Assembly: GCA_032622095.1 (NCBI GenBank)
Contig: CP136064.1
Span: forward strand, 137,845,954-137,909,953
Direction: 5' to 3'
Length of the DNA: 64,000 nucleotides
Source of the DNA: Siphonodentalium dalli
Lineage: Eukaryota; Mollusca; Scaphopoda; Gadilida; Siphonodentaliidae
Shown: positions 1 through 11,579 of the stretch, piece by piece
Layout: the number at the start of each line of letters is the position of its first letter
Numbering within the stretch: position 1 is the stretch's first letter
Translations under genes and position numbers: made by a program
Notes under the pieces: generated by a model
Told to the model about the DNA's origin: nothing
What the model saw: the letters and a program-made list of their open reading frames with translations, nothing else
The model's database searches: none

Positions 1-596
1 AGAAAGAATTTTCGAGATCTTCTCTTGTGTGGAATAGGAACACCAGTGAAGCCTTGATCGTCGGTGTCTGTCGGTACATCGTCGTCCGTATTATCTTTGG
101 AAACGGGCAGGTGACGGTCCGTCGACGAACTTGCGGTTCTTTTGTCACATTTATTGATAGAGAGCACACGCGACATATTAGGCGAACTCTTGTCAGGCGA
201 AAGTATCACGGATATACTGTTGACGTTTGACAGAGATACATCAGGTGCTGAGTCGAGCGATCTAGTCGTACATTGCTCATTTAACTTGTCCGGCCTTTGA
301 GCAGGTTCTGCGCTCTCGGGTTGGATGTCGCCAGAAACGTCAGAGTTAATGGCATTCGGAGGAACTTTAACATGAGGGAAGCTGATGCTGTTCGCCAAGG
401 AGGCGCGACTATTTGGAGTAGATGTGGATGGATTGCTGACAGCATGTCCGGGTTTCTCGGCCGTGGTCGGTGAAGCAAACGAATTGGGAGTCCGTATGGG
501 GTTGTCACTGGTCCCATATGCGTGTGATGTCACAAACAAGCACAATTCCTCATATTTGTTCGTCATACTTGCAGCAAATATCTCGATCATAGCATC
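1..596 (-). pseudogene. Continuation of LINE ORF1 after an in-frame TAG; truncated by window edge
   Basis: Reading on from the TAG at 597-599 without a frame change, the minus strand stays open for about 198 codons to the window edge. The first codons continue the helical character (KYEELCLFVTSHAY near position 540). Then comes a Ser/Pro/Asn-rich linker with repeated SNPSTSTPNS-like wording, and the window ends in a basic run, HKRRSRKFF. In the related ORF1 at 35.2-35.5 kb the same place (VRFYLGNF) begins an RRM-like domain, so this edge is probably the start of that domain. A long open frame after one stop suggests a single nonsense mutation, or less likely readthrough. An ATG at 588-590 could also be used as an internal start. 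Confidence 0.5.
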
Positions 597-1607
597 CTAG
601 CGCTTTTCAACATTGTCCATGTTTTTCTTAGACGACTGGTTTAGCTCTGCGCAACGTCTGGCCGTCGAGTTAATTTTAGATTTGAAAGCATCAGATTTCA
701 CGGAGGAATTCCTGATAGTCTTAATTTTATTGGATAATTCCGTCGTGAACTTTTCGTGCGAGTCTTTGGTGACACAAGTTTCAACTTCTGATTTGACGAA
801 CTTTAGTTGATTCTTGAGATTGTCAATTCCCAAGCACTTATCATCTTTAAGCCGTTCGAATGCGAGATCTAGCTCAATTTGCTTTTCTGAAAGTGTTCTG
901 ATGGCAGCTGTGTTAGAAAAACTTGATTTAAAAGATGACGTCTTCAATTTGTCGATTTCCTGCGTGATTTCCACTTGTTTGTTTTTGACAAACTTTATAT
1001 CTGCCTCGACCACAGAGATACGTTTCTCATGACGTTCTTTGTCGGATAATTGGTTGGATCTCATGAGTGTGAGTTCAGTTAAGACACTGGATAGCTGATC
1101 CTGTATACACGGACATTGGTAACCGTCATTAGCCGGTTGTGTATTTGTAGTGGATTCGTTGTAGTGAGGTTGTTTCACTACACAGTCACGAATGTCATCG
1201 AGTGGACCGCCGTGAAGCAGCTGAATAAAGTGATAAATGTCTTTGGCAATTTTAGTTTCGATGGGAACGCCGGATCCCCGCTTTCTCTGCTTGAGCTTAT
1301 ATCCCACAAGCTCTCCGATCTGCATGCTTGCTTGGTGAAACACATTGTCTCGTATATATAACAGTTTAGATGGGTCATTAACACGGAGGAGCAGCATAGA
1401 GATGAATTGATCTTTCGTATATGCCGCAAATAAGTTAAATTTGTACGGACCATCTGTGGTAAACGATTCAAATGGATCATCAGAACGGTTAGCACGGAAA
1501 GTTTCTGTGTCGCGCGGTTGACTTTTGTCGTCAGTTGCAGTATCGGACTGGCATTCCAGTACCCGATAAGCGTCACCGATGGTCTCAGAAATAAAGTCAC
1601 TGTTCAT
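597..1607 (-). CDS. LINE ORF1-like coiled-coil protein, N-terminal part
   Basis: 336 codons with an ATG start at 1605-1607 and a TAG stop at 597-599. Residues about 55-150 form a predicted mostly helical region that includes AKDIYHFIQLLHGG. The matching region at 47.2 kb on the same strand reads AKDIYWLLLYIVDT, so this is a repeated family. A CPC motif lies near residue 166. From about residue 185 to the end the sequence is K/E/Q-rich with heptad-like spacing, as expected of a trimerising coiled coil. Two-ORF LINEs often encode an ORF1 with a coiled coil followed by an RRM-like domain that binds the element RNA; I infer that role here. The stop is in frame with the next open stretch (1-590), so the true product was probably longer. 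Host-gene origin cannot be excluded from sequence alone. Confidence 0.6.
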   Translation of the reverse strand: MNSDFISETIGDAYRVLECQSDTATDDKSQPRDTETFRANRSDDPFESFTTDGPYKFNLFAAYTKDQFISMLLLRVNDPSKLLYIRDNVFHQASMQIGELVGYKLKQRKRGSGVPIETKIAKDIYHFIQLLHGGPLDDIRDCVVKQPHYNESTTNTQPANDGYQCPCIQDQLSSVLTELTLMRSNQLSDKERHEKRISVVEADIKFVKNKQVEITQEIDKLKTSSFKSSFSNTAAIRTLSEKQIELDLAFERLKDDKCLGIDNLKNQLKFVKSEVETCVTKDSHEKFTTELSNKIKTIRNSSVKSDAFKSKINSTARRCAELNQSSKKNMDNVEKR

Positions 1608-3570
1608 TGTGGAGAGTTACTTAAACTGGATTGGAATCACGTCAATTTGGAACGTTTTATTCTGGTCGTTTGCGGCGGTGACCAGGTAATTATCAGGTGA
1701 CGCTGAGATAAACCAAATTTAAATTGACACACGTCTATTAAAGTTGGTCGGTTGTAATAGATCACACTGTTGGTCAAACAATTACAGTTTATGGAGATAC
1801 AAGCATTGTTCAATTTAGTCGCTCTATTCATAGACCTCAAGCTCGAAGCCAATTTTTCACCGGGTCGACTCCAAGGCACATGATTGGAAGGTCTGTTTGG
1901 AGTTTGTTAGCCATCACAATGGTTGTTTGTCACACCTTTCGGTAACTATATTGATACCTCCAACTCAATGAGAAACCGATGTGGCTTCTGGCGAGCATAG
2001 TATATCACACCTTTTCGTACAACAATACAGCGACTGTCGTTATCTTGATAAGTCGCCGAGAAGTGCTCTAATCAGTCCGGCTTGGATATTGTTTTTCACA
2101 CCTCTGCAACAACGACATGGTAGCATTCCTTGGCAAGAGTCGTTGTGGAAATTACAATAGTGAAGACAATACGTTAGCCAAAAAACAAAATGGCGACGTA
2201 AACAATGGAGTTTTGAGTCAGATATGCTTTTGAAAACTCACATTTTCAATGTAATTTTAACATAAAGTCCAGTGATCCCATCGCGCGGATAGAATCGCCA
2301 TATGTAGAAGAATTCCTGATATTGTTAGAGCAATAGATTTAGATATTTGTTTGACATTTATTCGGAGCAAAGAAGAAGCACGTCTGTCAGACAGGAACGA
2401 CAACTCCTTAAACCAATTTCAACTTTTTGGTATGTTATTAATGATATATGAGGATTTATTTGTTAAATCTTCCCTTAGACTCTTGTTATGATTGTTGTAA
2501 TGATACTAATATTATGCAACACGCCACGACCCTGGTTGTTAATTTAAAACAAAATTTCACAGTACAGAGCAAAATACTACATACCATTGGACGCCATGAA
2601 AGTCTTAACATATATCATTAATACAATTTCCTTACACAGGTCGGAATAATGAACTTTCATTTGTTTTCTACGATCTTTGTATTTAAGAATCTACACAAAA
2701 TGTGTACGGGATATATGTTGATAGTATGCACACAGTTGGGTATAAATGTGTATAAATTTACCCATTTATTGTTTAAAAATTGATAATACTTGTGTATGTA
2801 TATGAAACTACACATACTGCACACATATGTGTAAGATAAAAAAATAATAATGATTCTGTAGCAGGGCTACACATTTTGTATAGAAAACTTCCACATTAGT
2901 CATAAGAGTGTAATAAATGGCCGCTCAACATTATATACTCGTTCGCTCAAAAACTTAGAATCTCGCTCTAAAGTTGCACATAGATACTACCCATCACACC
3001 CAGTCGTCATCTAGTGTTATCTGCAATTTTATCGGTTACAATATGTTCACGGTATCGTTATCGGGTTCACAGGTAGACCATACATTCCATGAAAGTTTGG
3101 TCGCGATCGGAGAGAATTTATTTTTTACGACATTGAACACTCCTCCCCACGCAGCCGTCAATATTATGACAACAGCCATTTTGTAGAAATGAAGATAAGC
3201 TGCCCCGTTCCACTACCTCAATACATTCAAGAGATACTCTACAATTGTCGACAAATGTGAGACAAAGATTTTGATGTGCTCATGCTTCAGTGGATATAAA
3301 GATGTATCTATCGACCAAATTTCAGTGCTGTACTCCTTATATTTACTGAGTTCTGAAAACACAAATTTTTCACATAAAGGCAGATAACTCTACAAGTTAA
3401 GTGATGACATGATTCCCAATAGGCCTGAGTACTAGAGCAGGTATACATATATATACATACACAGTTTCAGCTTTCTAGCTCGTGTACTTACTGATCTTTG
3501 CTCGTTATAAAATGTCTAAGAAGAAGGCAAATAATAATGATAATAATAATAGAGAAAAATAAAAATCACA
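1608..3570. other. No gene seen; probable 5' flank of the minus-strand ORF1, then AT-rich DNA
   Basis: The first 500 bases upstream of the ORF1 start may be its 5' UTR. Three spaced 'cacacct' words occur at about 1932, 2007 and 2098. No reading frame here has protein-like composition. The part from 2.2 kb on is AT-rich, with short TGTGTA-type words around 2.70-2.85 kb. Confidence 0.4.
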
Positions 3571-3575
3571 AAAAC

Positions 3576-3608
3576 AATATACTTCCATGCTAAACCATGG
3601 AAGTGTAA
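3576..3608. repeat. Short hairpin of the CTTCMATG family
   Basis: ACTTCCATG at 3581-3589 is mirrored by CATGGAAGT at 3596-3604 with a 6-base loop, preceded by CAATAT. The same design recurs at 44.42 kb, three times at 58.17-58.31 kb and again at 63.92 kb and the window end. At 44.42 kb it marks the end of an inserted element, so this copy may be an isolated terminus. Confidence 0.6.
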
Positions 3609-4780
3609 TACAATACTTTATTTATACATTAAAATTCGACCCCATTAAATTACATCTGAACCATTTTTAGGACTAATTGGTAAGCCGAACTCATATACAA
3701 AGGATCAATGCTTTGAAGGGGATATGCTGTTGGGTAAGGAATGGGGTATTTTGACAAAAGCGTAAAACCCATAGCAATATGTTTTTGTATAAAAATCATA
3801 TACCCTCTTATCCAAGAATGGAACCAGCTACCGATCCGACATATGTGTTGTTTTACTGATATTGGTGTACACACAAACACACTGAAATGCCACTATTTAT
3901 AACTTGTTTGAAAGCCGAAGGTGTTTTTTTGTGTTATGTCATGTATAAGCAATGATCGATATATGGTGAGCGCATATAGGGAATGGTTTTAATGTGCAAT
4001 GACCTCCACCCGCCTGCGATGTCACTATACTTAATAAACATGATTTCTTTATAAATCTTATATGGATTTTTGTATGCATCACTGTATATAGTGTAAATAA
4101 ATTATAAGACTAAAACACTTTACTTCACTGAACGTGTGGCTGAACCAGGCTAAAATCTATTGCTTATAATTTAATTTGGTGTCCTATTATTTCTTGCAGT
4201 TTCGATTTTCAAGGGAAAGCAATACCTATTTTGTTAATTTTCAATAACTAACTAAAATTATTTATGTATATACATGTACATGTCTATAGTATAGGTTACA
4301 TTTAACTTATCAGCGGAACAAAGCACAATGTGTTGAATTAAATTTCGTATATTGCTATTGTAACTTTAGTTCGGGAAACCTGAAAACAGTATGTACCGGC
4401 TTCATTTCTAGATAGAACTGATGGTTCGTTTCAAAAATAAAATATGTCGAAATACAGCACCCAAAACAATATATACCATCGTAATTTTTCGGTTCGGCAA
4501 AAAATTATAAAAATTACTCTATTTGTGCAGGGCAACCATTGCAGTCTCGTGCGGATTTGTGTGATGCCAACACGATGACCATGTGCGCCCAAACATTCTC
4601 AAAAGAAGTCACAGAAAGTAGAAATAAAAACGATCTCAGTGCACAATGTCGGTGAGTAATGCAAATCGTAGCGTGTGGAGATTTTGCTGTAAACAAGAGT
4701 TTTATTCTCAATCACACATGATTATGTGGATTATTTTGATATACGCCACATTTATTTCAAGGTGTTTGCACGTGTGACCC
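3609..4780. other. No gene seen
   Basis: AT-rich sequence with only short open frames and no recognisable domain, RNA gene or repeat structure. Confidence 0.35.
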
Positions 4781-4789
4781 CCCATACCA

Positions 4790-5245
4790 AAATTTAGCTA
4801 CACTAATGTTTCTAGTTAAACTAGATATTAGCTAATAATTGTACTAAAATTACACTAAACTGTTAGCTATATACTAGATAATAGCTAAGAATTACACTGA
4901 AACTTAGCTAAAACTTTAGTTAATATCTAGTGTAGCTAGAACTTAGCTAATAATATATGCTAGAACTTAGCTAACATATTAGTTAGTTTTTAGCTTGATA
5001 GAAGGTTTGGCCCCAAGGATGTTCCAATATGCTAGAAGTTAGCTAATTCAACATAGAGAATATCATTCTGTGCTAGAATTTGGCTAATTTGACACAGACA
5101 AAGTTTTTGAAAAATGCACCTAGCTGAAAAGTAGCTAATCCATCCTAGAATTGAGATACGTATAGTGAACTTACCTAAAAACGAGCTAATTTAACACAAA
5201 CGAATTACAATAAAATTCCACCTAGCTAAAAGTTAGCTAATCTGA
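4790..5245. repeat. Array of TTAGCTAA palindromic words
   Basis: TTAGCTAA, TAGCTAAT and CTAGCTAA variants recur about every 15-40 bases, roughly 15 times, on a background that is otherwise not tandemly repeated. The core is self-complementary. The block has no coding potential and ends sharply near 5245. It may be the body of a non-autonomous DNA element whose termini I could not define. Confidence 0.6.
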
Positions 5246-5310
5246 CTTATTCACCAATAGCCGGTCTGCATCTGCAAATACGGTCATAACACCGACACTG
5301 TACTGACATG

Positions 5311-5545
5311 GGTGGGGGGGGGGTGAGGTGTTTATATGGGCATTTTGGGCGGTCCTCCCACCCATGACGTCAAATCGGCCGAAATCCTTACCGTTCTCGA
5401 AAATGGTCCATACCCCAATTTCACCTCCTGTGGTGGTAATCCCCGGAGTGATGGGTTGGGTGGGTTGTTTATGTGGGGTGTTTGGGCAGGCCACCACCCA
5501 TACCATCAAATCGGCCGAAAGAGACATTTTGAGAATAATGAATGG
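5311..5545. repeat. Imperfect direct repeat in a GGGTGGG-rich block
   Basis: Two related segments, about 5335-5395 and 5465-5525, share TCAAATCGGCCGAAA and a preceding run of GGGCATTTTGGGC-type sequence. The block begins with an eight-base G run. It resembles the internal part of the G-tract element at 33.2-34.6 kb in composition but I could not align it end to end. Confidence 0.45.
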
Positions 5546-5929
5546 GGAATAAGTTCCAAATGTCATGTTTGTTTTTAAATGTTTGGGAACGCTGCCCACA
5601 CTTATAGGTAGGTACACTTATGGAACTTTGGAAAGGTTTGTCTACACTTACGCCACACTTATCGGACTTTGGTAGTTTGGATATGTTCAGGAATTCTGCT
5701 CACAGCTTCACATTCATATAAGTTTTGTCCAATTCGGCTTAATATTAAATATGAACTGTTTCAATTATGAAATTATTTCGTTTTTCGGTTATTTTTATTC
5801 TAATAGTAATAAACTTAATTAATATTTTGTGCTAAAATAAAAAGATTTGCATATGCATAATGTGTTTTGGGCATTTTATTAACCCATATACAATTTATTA
5901 ACTGCAATATATTTTGACATAGAAACAAT

Positions 5930-6500
5930 GAAAATTGGTCCGTTATTAGGGGGATTTTCCGGGCACGTATGCCGGTGTGGGTGGGTGTTCGATGGGACCA
6001 ACAAGTTTTTTTGTTCCGCAACTCAATTTTTTTTTCCTGCAAGTCTTTTTGAATATTTTTGCAATGAGTTTGGTCTAAAACACCTTAGAATGTCAATATT
6101 AACATAAATGAAAAAATTCATGCTGATCAGACAAACAGTATAGCCTGTATCCCATGCTAATGAATTGAATTTTTAAATCCAAGATGGCCACTGCCAGCCA
6201 TGTTTTTCTGGCCGAATGACCCCAAAATGATTTGTTCCTACTTACATGTCAATGTTAAAATCCATGACAAATAGTATGCACAGAAATTCATATACAGCTC
6301 TTTTAAAGAATGCTCCCCGCAAATCTATGTTTTAGTGTTAAAATGGAGGCGGGTATCCAAAAATGGTCCGGACAAAACTGCCAAAAACGGAAACAATTTT
6401 GGACGCGTGGTGGGTGGGTCGCAACAAGGGTCGAAAGGAAAAAATCAGCATACGTGCCTGAACAAAATTCCGACCCCCTGCCATTATCGCATATTTTGTA
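5930..6500. repeat. Fragments of the G-tract / GGGTGGGTGGGT element family
   Basis: About 5945-6015 and 6345-6480 contain the words GGCACGTATG or ATACGTGCCTG beside GTGGGTGGGT and a nearby run of C or G. The same words form the termini of the defined element at 33,190-34,603. The two pieces face each other (GGCACGTATG on the left, CATACGTGCCTG then CCGACCCC on the right), which is the arrangement of the two ends of one degraded copy. Confidence 0.55.
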
Positions 6501-6689
6501 ATCTGCGTACCACAGCGTCAATGATTGTGTTTCCAACCATGCAGAACTGCAGTCAAAACAAAAACAAAAAAATGGCCATTTCGAATATAGAGAATTAGTA
6601 TAGTAGTTTATGACAGCCCAGATCAGAAATTAAAGATCGTTTCTAAACCGGTAAATTTTGACGTGCAATACTCTATAATATATAATAAT

Positions 6690-6875
6690 CCAGCTCCGAA
6701 TGGTAAGCTATATAGGTCGATTTTAGATCATCTCATGAATCTCTATACTCTTACTAACGCCCGTATAGATAATATTCCACCAGTACAAAACATTGGAACT
6801 TTTTGAAGTTTTGACAGGGAATCTTATAAAGTCGAAAAAATAACTCAGGAAATGTAGGTCTCAGTTCCTTATATA
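6690..6875. repeat. Dispersed repeat shared with 56.24-56.39 kb
   Basis: Phrases such as AGTTTTGACAGGGAA, AGTCGAAAAAATAAC and ATTCCA.CAGTACAAAAC appear in the same order and spacing at 56.29-56.37 kb, where they form one arm and the inner part of a foldback element. Confidence 0.6.
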
Positions 6876-6879
6876 ATAA

Positions 6880-7795
6880 TAATGTACTTCATTAATTGCA
6901 GGTGAAGGTCTCAACTCGAACTTTCACGATTTAAGTAACTTCGTGAGCGATTTTGCTTTGCGTCGCTTATAATTATGGGATTTCCCCAGGGTGATTAATT
7001 CAATGTTTATATATTGCGATATCGACTCAAAAAAGTCACAGAAAAACATGCAATTTCAAGTGGGACCTTCACGTATAGTGAAGGGTATCTGGATAAGTCG
7101 GCCCCGCCCGAAGCCGGCCCCGTGCGAAGACGGCCCAGAGAAGTCGGCCCCGTTAATTAGATGGGAATCGAATGAAGCCTTATTAAAATCGGCTTAATTT
7201 GATTGAGATAGTTGCGAAGTCTGCAAGTTAATTTGAGAATGTTTATGTAGGTCTTAGTTATGCCCGTACAGAAACGGCACATGTGATTCGGGTAGAAACA
7301 GGTTGGAACAGCTTAGAATTATGTTAGTTTCGTATGTTAATCATCCCTGCTACATTAGCAGCATATTAGATCTAGTGTGCAAAATATTTCTAACCTCATT
7401 GCTCACATTAGCATAGCTTATTTATACTGGGTATAGATTTCTCCCAGTCTGACCATGGTGTTTCCAAAAATCTAACTTAGACTAAGTTAGTGCAGGTTAG
7501 AGATTAGAGATTTAGTTATCCGGCCAATGCTTTCTTGACACAAATCCCCCATGTATGGACCATTTAATGACTTTCACATCTGGGTTTTATCCCCAGTTCA
7601 GACCAGGAATCCTATGCTAAAGGATTTTATGGCCCTAATAAGGTTCCATGGAACCTAGTATTCTGTTCAATTCACTTGGAGTTTACAATTCCCAAGTTAA
7701 AGCTGCTTGTTTTCTGTGGGACTGGTAGGATAAGTTGTTCTTGTTTGGTGAATTAAAACCTCGTTTGCTTTTTTCATGACAGGGTATGTTACTGC
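6880..7795. other. No gene seen
   Basis: Mixed sequence. A short block at 7095-7160 has three 'GTCGGCCCCG' or 'GACGGCCC' words about 20 bases apart, a small degenerate tandem repeat. Nothing protein-like. Confidence 0.35.
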
Positions 7796-7801
7796 ATGGA
7801 T

Positions 7802-8053
7802 TTAACCATTTGAGTGCCAGGGGCCGATCTCATCGGCCCTAAACCTACAAAATAAGTCTGTTAATAAATATAAGAATAAATTATTAAAATTTAAAAAAAT
7901 TATAAAAAAAAAAAAAAATAAAAAAAAATGTTAGGCCAATGCATTCTCTTTTATATGCGAGGCGACCTATGGTCGACTCGCATATATAAGAGAATGCATT
8001 GGCACAGGGTATATGGGTTGATACAAAAATCGACCTGGCACTCAAATGGTTAA
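7802..8053. mobile_element. TTAA-flanked foldback MITE
   Basis: The left end reads TTAA then CCATTTGAGTGCCAG (7802-7820). The right end is the exact inverse, CTGGCACTCAAATGG then TTAA (to 8053). TTAA duplications are typical of piggyBac and Kolobok elements, so a non-autonomous member is likely. A second, inner palindrome has arms GCCAATGCATTCTCTT and AAGAGAATGCATTGGC around 7933-8004. A related end (GGGCCGATGAGATCG plus a decayed terminus) occurs at 56.70-56.74 kb. No transposase is encoded. Confidence 0.75.
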
Positions 8054-8054
8054 A

Positions 8055-9155
8055 CATATCGACAGTTAAGAATTTAAGACACGAGAAAATCGTGACTTTT
8101 GTCAATTTCCTTTCCAAAATTGAACCTTAAACATTTCACAATGATAGTATTATGGTTTTTACATTGAAATTAAGGGTTAATTTATAATTATTCAGTTATT
8201 CATTCATGTATAATATATTGAATCTTTTGTCAGTTTTCGTATCTCATTCGCACATCATGGCAAGTTTTAAGGGCATGTGGTCTCTTGTGTGCCCTTACTG
8301 CGGGTTCTAGTATCTAATTTATCAACCAGGTAGACTACATGTATATTAAAGTTGATTTAAATTTTATTTTCAAATATTATCAATGATATTTCTAGAATAA
8401 ATAATGATGGACCATCACATCAAATAAACTAAATTCTGCTATTGTTTATTGATTCTAGTTAGTAATTAGACAGAACAAATGTGAGAATCTATTTACAAAA
8501 TGAATGAATTGTAGGAAATAGACAATTTATGGCAGTTTTCATTGTTTCATCAAAGTGATTTTTACAGTTATTTGGAATATTCCATGAAGAGTAGTTAACA
8601 TGAACATTGCAGTGTATGTGATGTATATTTTATGTATTTATATAGTTTTTAAAAGCAAAACCCGTATGATATATTGTTTGTGTTTTGTTTTGGTTCTTTT
8701 TTACAAATTGTTACCCAGCTGGACGTATGTATAATTACTTTTTAAAGTTAATTTGATAACCTGCCTTCACATGTGGCATTTTTATTCCTGATATGGAATT
8801 TACTAACATAGAACTAACGTGCTAATTTGCTAACATAACGCATATGTGCAATTATATAGCTCTTAAGAGAAATTTGGTTGGGAATTTTCCAACGTATAGC
8901 TTCTATGCATATCCGCTAACCTGACCACATGTGCAATATGTTAGTTTTTAAGCTCCGCCCATCTCACTTTTGACAGTTAAATTATAACATTAGTTCTACA
9001 TTAGTTCTACGTTGGCAATCAGATTATAAATCCGCTTAGATCTAATGTGGTCTTAGTTTAGCAGTTTTTGGTAAGGGTATATCAACACAATGAACTTCAC
9101 GTATTGGCAGTCACTGACGCTGAAATTGTCACTGAACATCACCCCTTTCGTTCCA
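8055..9155. other. No gene seen
   Basis: AT-rich sequence without protein-like frames. From about 8800 there are scattered GCTAACAT words, too sparse to call an array. Confidence 0.35.
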
Positions 9156-9159
9156 TGCA

Positions 9160-9299
9160 GGGTATCCAGCTTTTTTTTATTTTCAGTTGGGTACGCTGAT
9201 TTTAGAAAATATACATTTTCATTTTATGAAAGCTGTGTACCCAAATGTAAATGTTTTATAAAAGTACCGTACCCAACTTAAAATTAAAAAAAGCTACCC
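9160..9299. repeat. 140-bp inverted repeat
   Basis: The left arm starts GGGTATCCAGCTTTTTTT and ends CAGTTGGGTAC; the right arm is GTACCCAACTT...AAAAAAAGCTACCC. The arms are about 35 bp with a few mismatches and enclose about 70 bp. This has the form of a small foldback element. Confidence 0.65.
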
Positions 9300-9389
9300 A
9301 GCTGAACCAAATTAAGGGTGTGACATGCATTGATCATTTCAGCGCCGCTGACAGTGCTTCAGTCATAAAAAAAAACAATAATAGTTGCC

Positions 9390-9645
9390 TAAAATGCAAA
9401 AAGTTTTGGTACCATATGGTACCAAAATTGGTCCCGACCCTTGTCGCTGTGGGAGTACCGAAATAGGGACAAAATTTAGAACCAATTTAAAGTGGTCCTA
9501 TTTTTGGTACAATAGTTGAACCAAATTAGAAAAGGGTCCTCTTTTTGGTACAATCATGGATCCAAATTAGAAATCAACATTGAAACTAATGAAACTGTCC
9601 CATTCGTTTTGGGACCATATCATAACCAAACTAGAAACCAAAATG
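9390..9645. repeat. Array of GGTACC/TTTTTGGTAC words
   Basis: TTTTGGTACCATATGGTACCAAAA-type palindromic wording (9404-9428) is followed by repeated TTTTTGGTACAAT and AACCAAATTAGAA phrases about every 50 bases. Open frames across it are by-products of the repetition. Confidence 0.5.
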
Positions 9646-9754
9646 CACGGGAAGCAAACCGAAATGGCCTGTTCCCTGCACGAGGAGTAAAATGTGTCTG
9701 AATGTCTAAAATAATGGGCCGTAATTCTTAATTTGTGATTATAATATGAAAAAA

Positions 9755-10560
9755 ACTAATTTGCGATAAATCGCAAACTTCTATACAATAAATATATATG
9801 TATGCGATTGAGTGCAAAGGTTTTCGATTTATAACAAATGTTTGCAATTAATCAAATCAATTTGCTTTAACCGTATAAACATAAATCAGACAGGTCTGGG
9901 TGAACTCCAATCGCTCTATAATAGCACGGTCAGGCTAAAATAGGCCGACTGATGGGTCATTCACAGCCAGAATGCATGTGTGATGAGGGGAGCAAATCTT
10001 TGTGATAAATCACAAAACGACTTTGTGAAAAATCACAAACACCTTTGCAATACCTCACAGAACTTTGCGATAACTCGAAAACCTTTGCAATAAATTTCAA
10101 GCATCTTTACGATAACTCTCAAACTACTTGGTGATTATACTTTACGATTTATCGTAAACATGTTTGCGATTTATCACAAAGGTTTGTGATTTATTGCAGA
10201 TAAATTGTTATGTGTTCATGTTGGCACTAATGGTCTTGAACTGTATAAACATAATAAATCAGACATCTTAAACAGGTCTGGATGAACCACAAATCGATCT
10301 ATAATAGCATGGTCGGGCTAAAATAGACTGATCGGTCTTTCACAGCCAACATACAAGGGAAGCAAACCAATAATTAAACAAAAATTAATTCTGATCTCTT
10401 TTGGAGATTTTTTACTGAGAATATTCAAAATTAAAACAACTTTGCGATAAATCGCAAAACAACTTTGCAAAAAATCACAAACACCTTTACGATAACTCCC
10501 AAACCTTTGCGATAAATCTGAAACATCTTTACGATAACTCTCAATTAACTACCTGGTGAT
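9755..10560. repeat. Array of TTTGCGATAAATCGCAAA words with repeated flanks
   Basis: Near-palindromes of the form TTTGCGAT..ATCGCAAA and TTTGTGATTTATCACAAA occur about 15 times. A longer unit containing AGACAGGTCTGG, TCTATAATAGCA and CAGCCA recurs about 360 bp apart (about 9885 and 10,255) and again at about 11,770 and 12,090, so the block is built from degraded copies of one unit. Confidence 0.6.
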
Positions 10561-10569
10561 AGCCGATAA

Positions 10570-11280
10570 TGTTAAACAAGAAAACCATAGTCAGAAATGG
10601 TAACGCCACCAAGATCATATTATTAGCCATAAATATAAATTAAATATAATTATAATATAAACTAGCTTTCAAATTCCATGTGGGAAATTTGGATACTTCC
10701 ATATACCACGTTTTCCCGTTTCTCGTGTTATACATACATTCTTCAAGATGTCTCGCCTTTTATTACGCTGGCTGGTGGGCCCGACTTCGTCCAGGCTGTT
10801 CCCATCTGCTTTCCGGCGAAAGGCGCGATTTGACCTTGAATTGACTTTAATATTCTCGTGTGCCAGAAGGACTCCTTGAAGTTGAGAATAAGATGAAGAA
10901 TATTTATTATATGTTATTTAACAAGTCAATCAAATAATATTATTCATTAGTTAGTTGTGAATAAGATGAAGAATATTTATTGGATGTTGGATAAATCGTC
11001 GCACCCAATGAAATTTGTAAACAAATACGATTGACATGCGTTTTAACGAGGTGAGCTTTAATTAAATGAAAGAAGCAATGCTACATAAACTATTTGTCAT
11101 GGACTCAGCAAGTGTGTCATATATCTGTGTCAACTAAGGTCGCTTTGCGTGGTAAAAATGAAAAGTGAAAGTGAAAATTCGGAGAATCCTATTGAAAATG
11201 AAAGTATAATTTTGGGAATTCCGCGGCAGATTCAGAGAATCTCTACTATTGAAAGTGAATGTACGATTCCTGGAATTCTA
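10570..11280. other. No gene seen; two short direct repeats
   Basis: 'GAATAAGATGAAGAATATTTATT' wording occurs twice, near 10,886 and 10,961. The open frame at 11,149-11,337 is a Glu/Ile-rich stretch built on small repeats (GAAAGTGAA) and is not convincing as a gene. Confidence 0.35.
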
Positions 11281-11290
11281 TCAGATTTCG

Positions 11291-11357
11291 CGACTCTTGT
11301 CGTTTTCGTGATCATAGGTTATATAGGGCCTATATGATCACGAAAACGAGTCGAGTC
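11291..11357. repeat. Strong hairpin
   Basis: CGTTTTCGTGATCATAGG at 11,301-11,318 is mirrored by CCTATATGATCACGAAAACG at 11,329-11,348 with a loop of about 10 bases. Weaker pairing extends to GACTC/GAGTC on each side. Confidence 0.65.
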
Positions 11358-11579
11358 ACGATACATGCATCGGTACAAAAACATGTATACGTTACAATTT
11401 TGACTTGATGACCAGAAAATAAAAGATAGCGATTACTCCAACAGAACAGGCATGTGCACTCCAATTAAAATTACACATAATTCACTTCACTACCACAGGG
11501 GCTCCCAATGGGTTATACATTATTTTCAGGCTATCAATTAATTGAACACTATTTCCTTTTTACTAAACTAAACGAGACT

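Noticed and set aside
5237-5617. 126-codon minus-strand frame
   Set aside because: It translates a G/C-run repeat block; composition is not protein-like.
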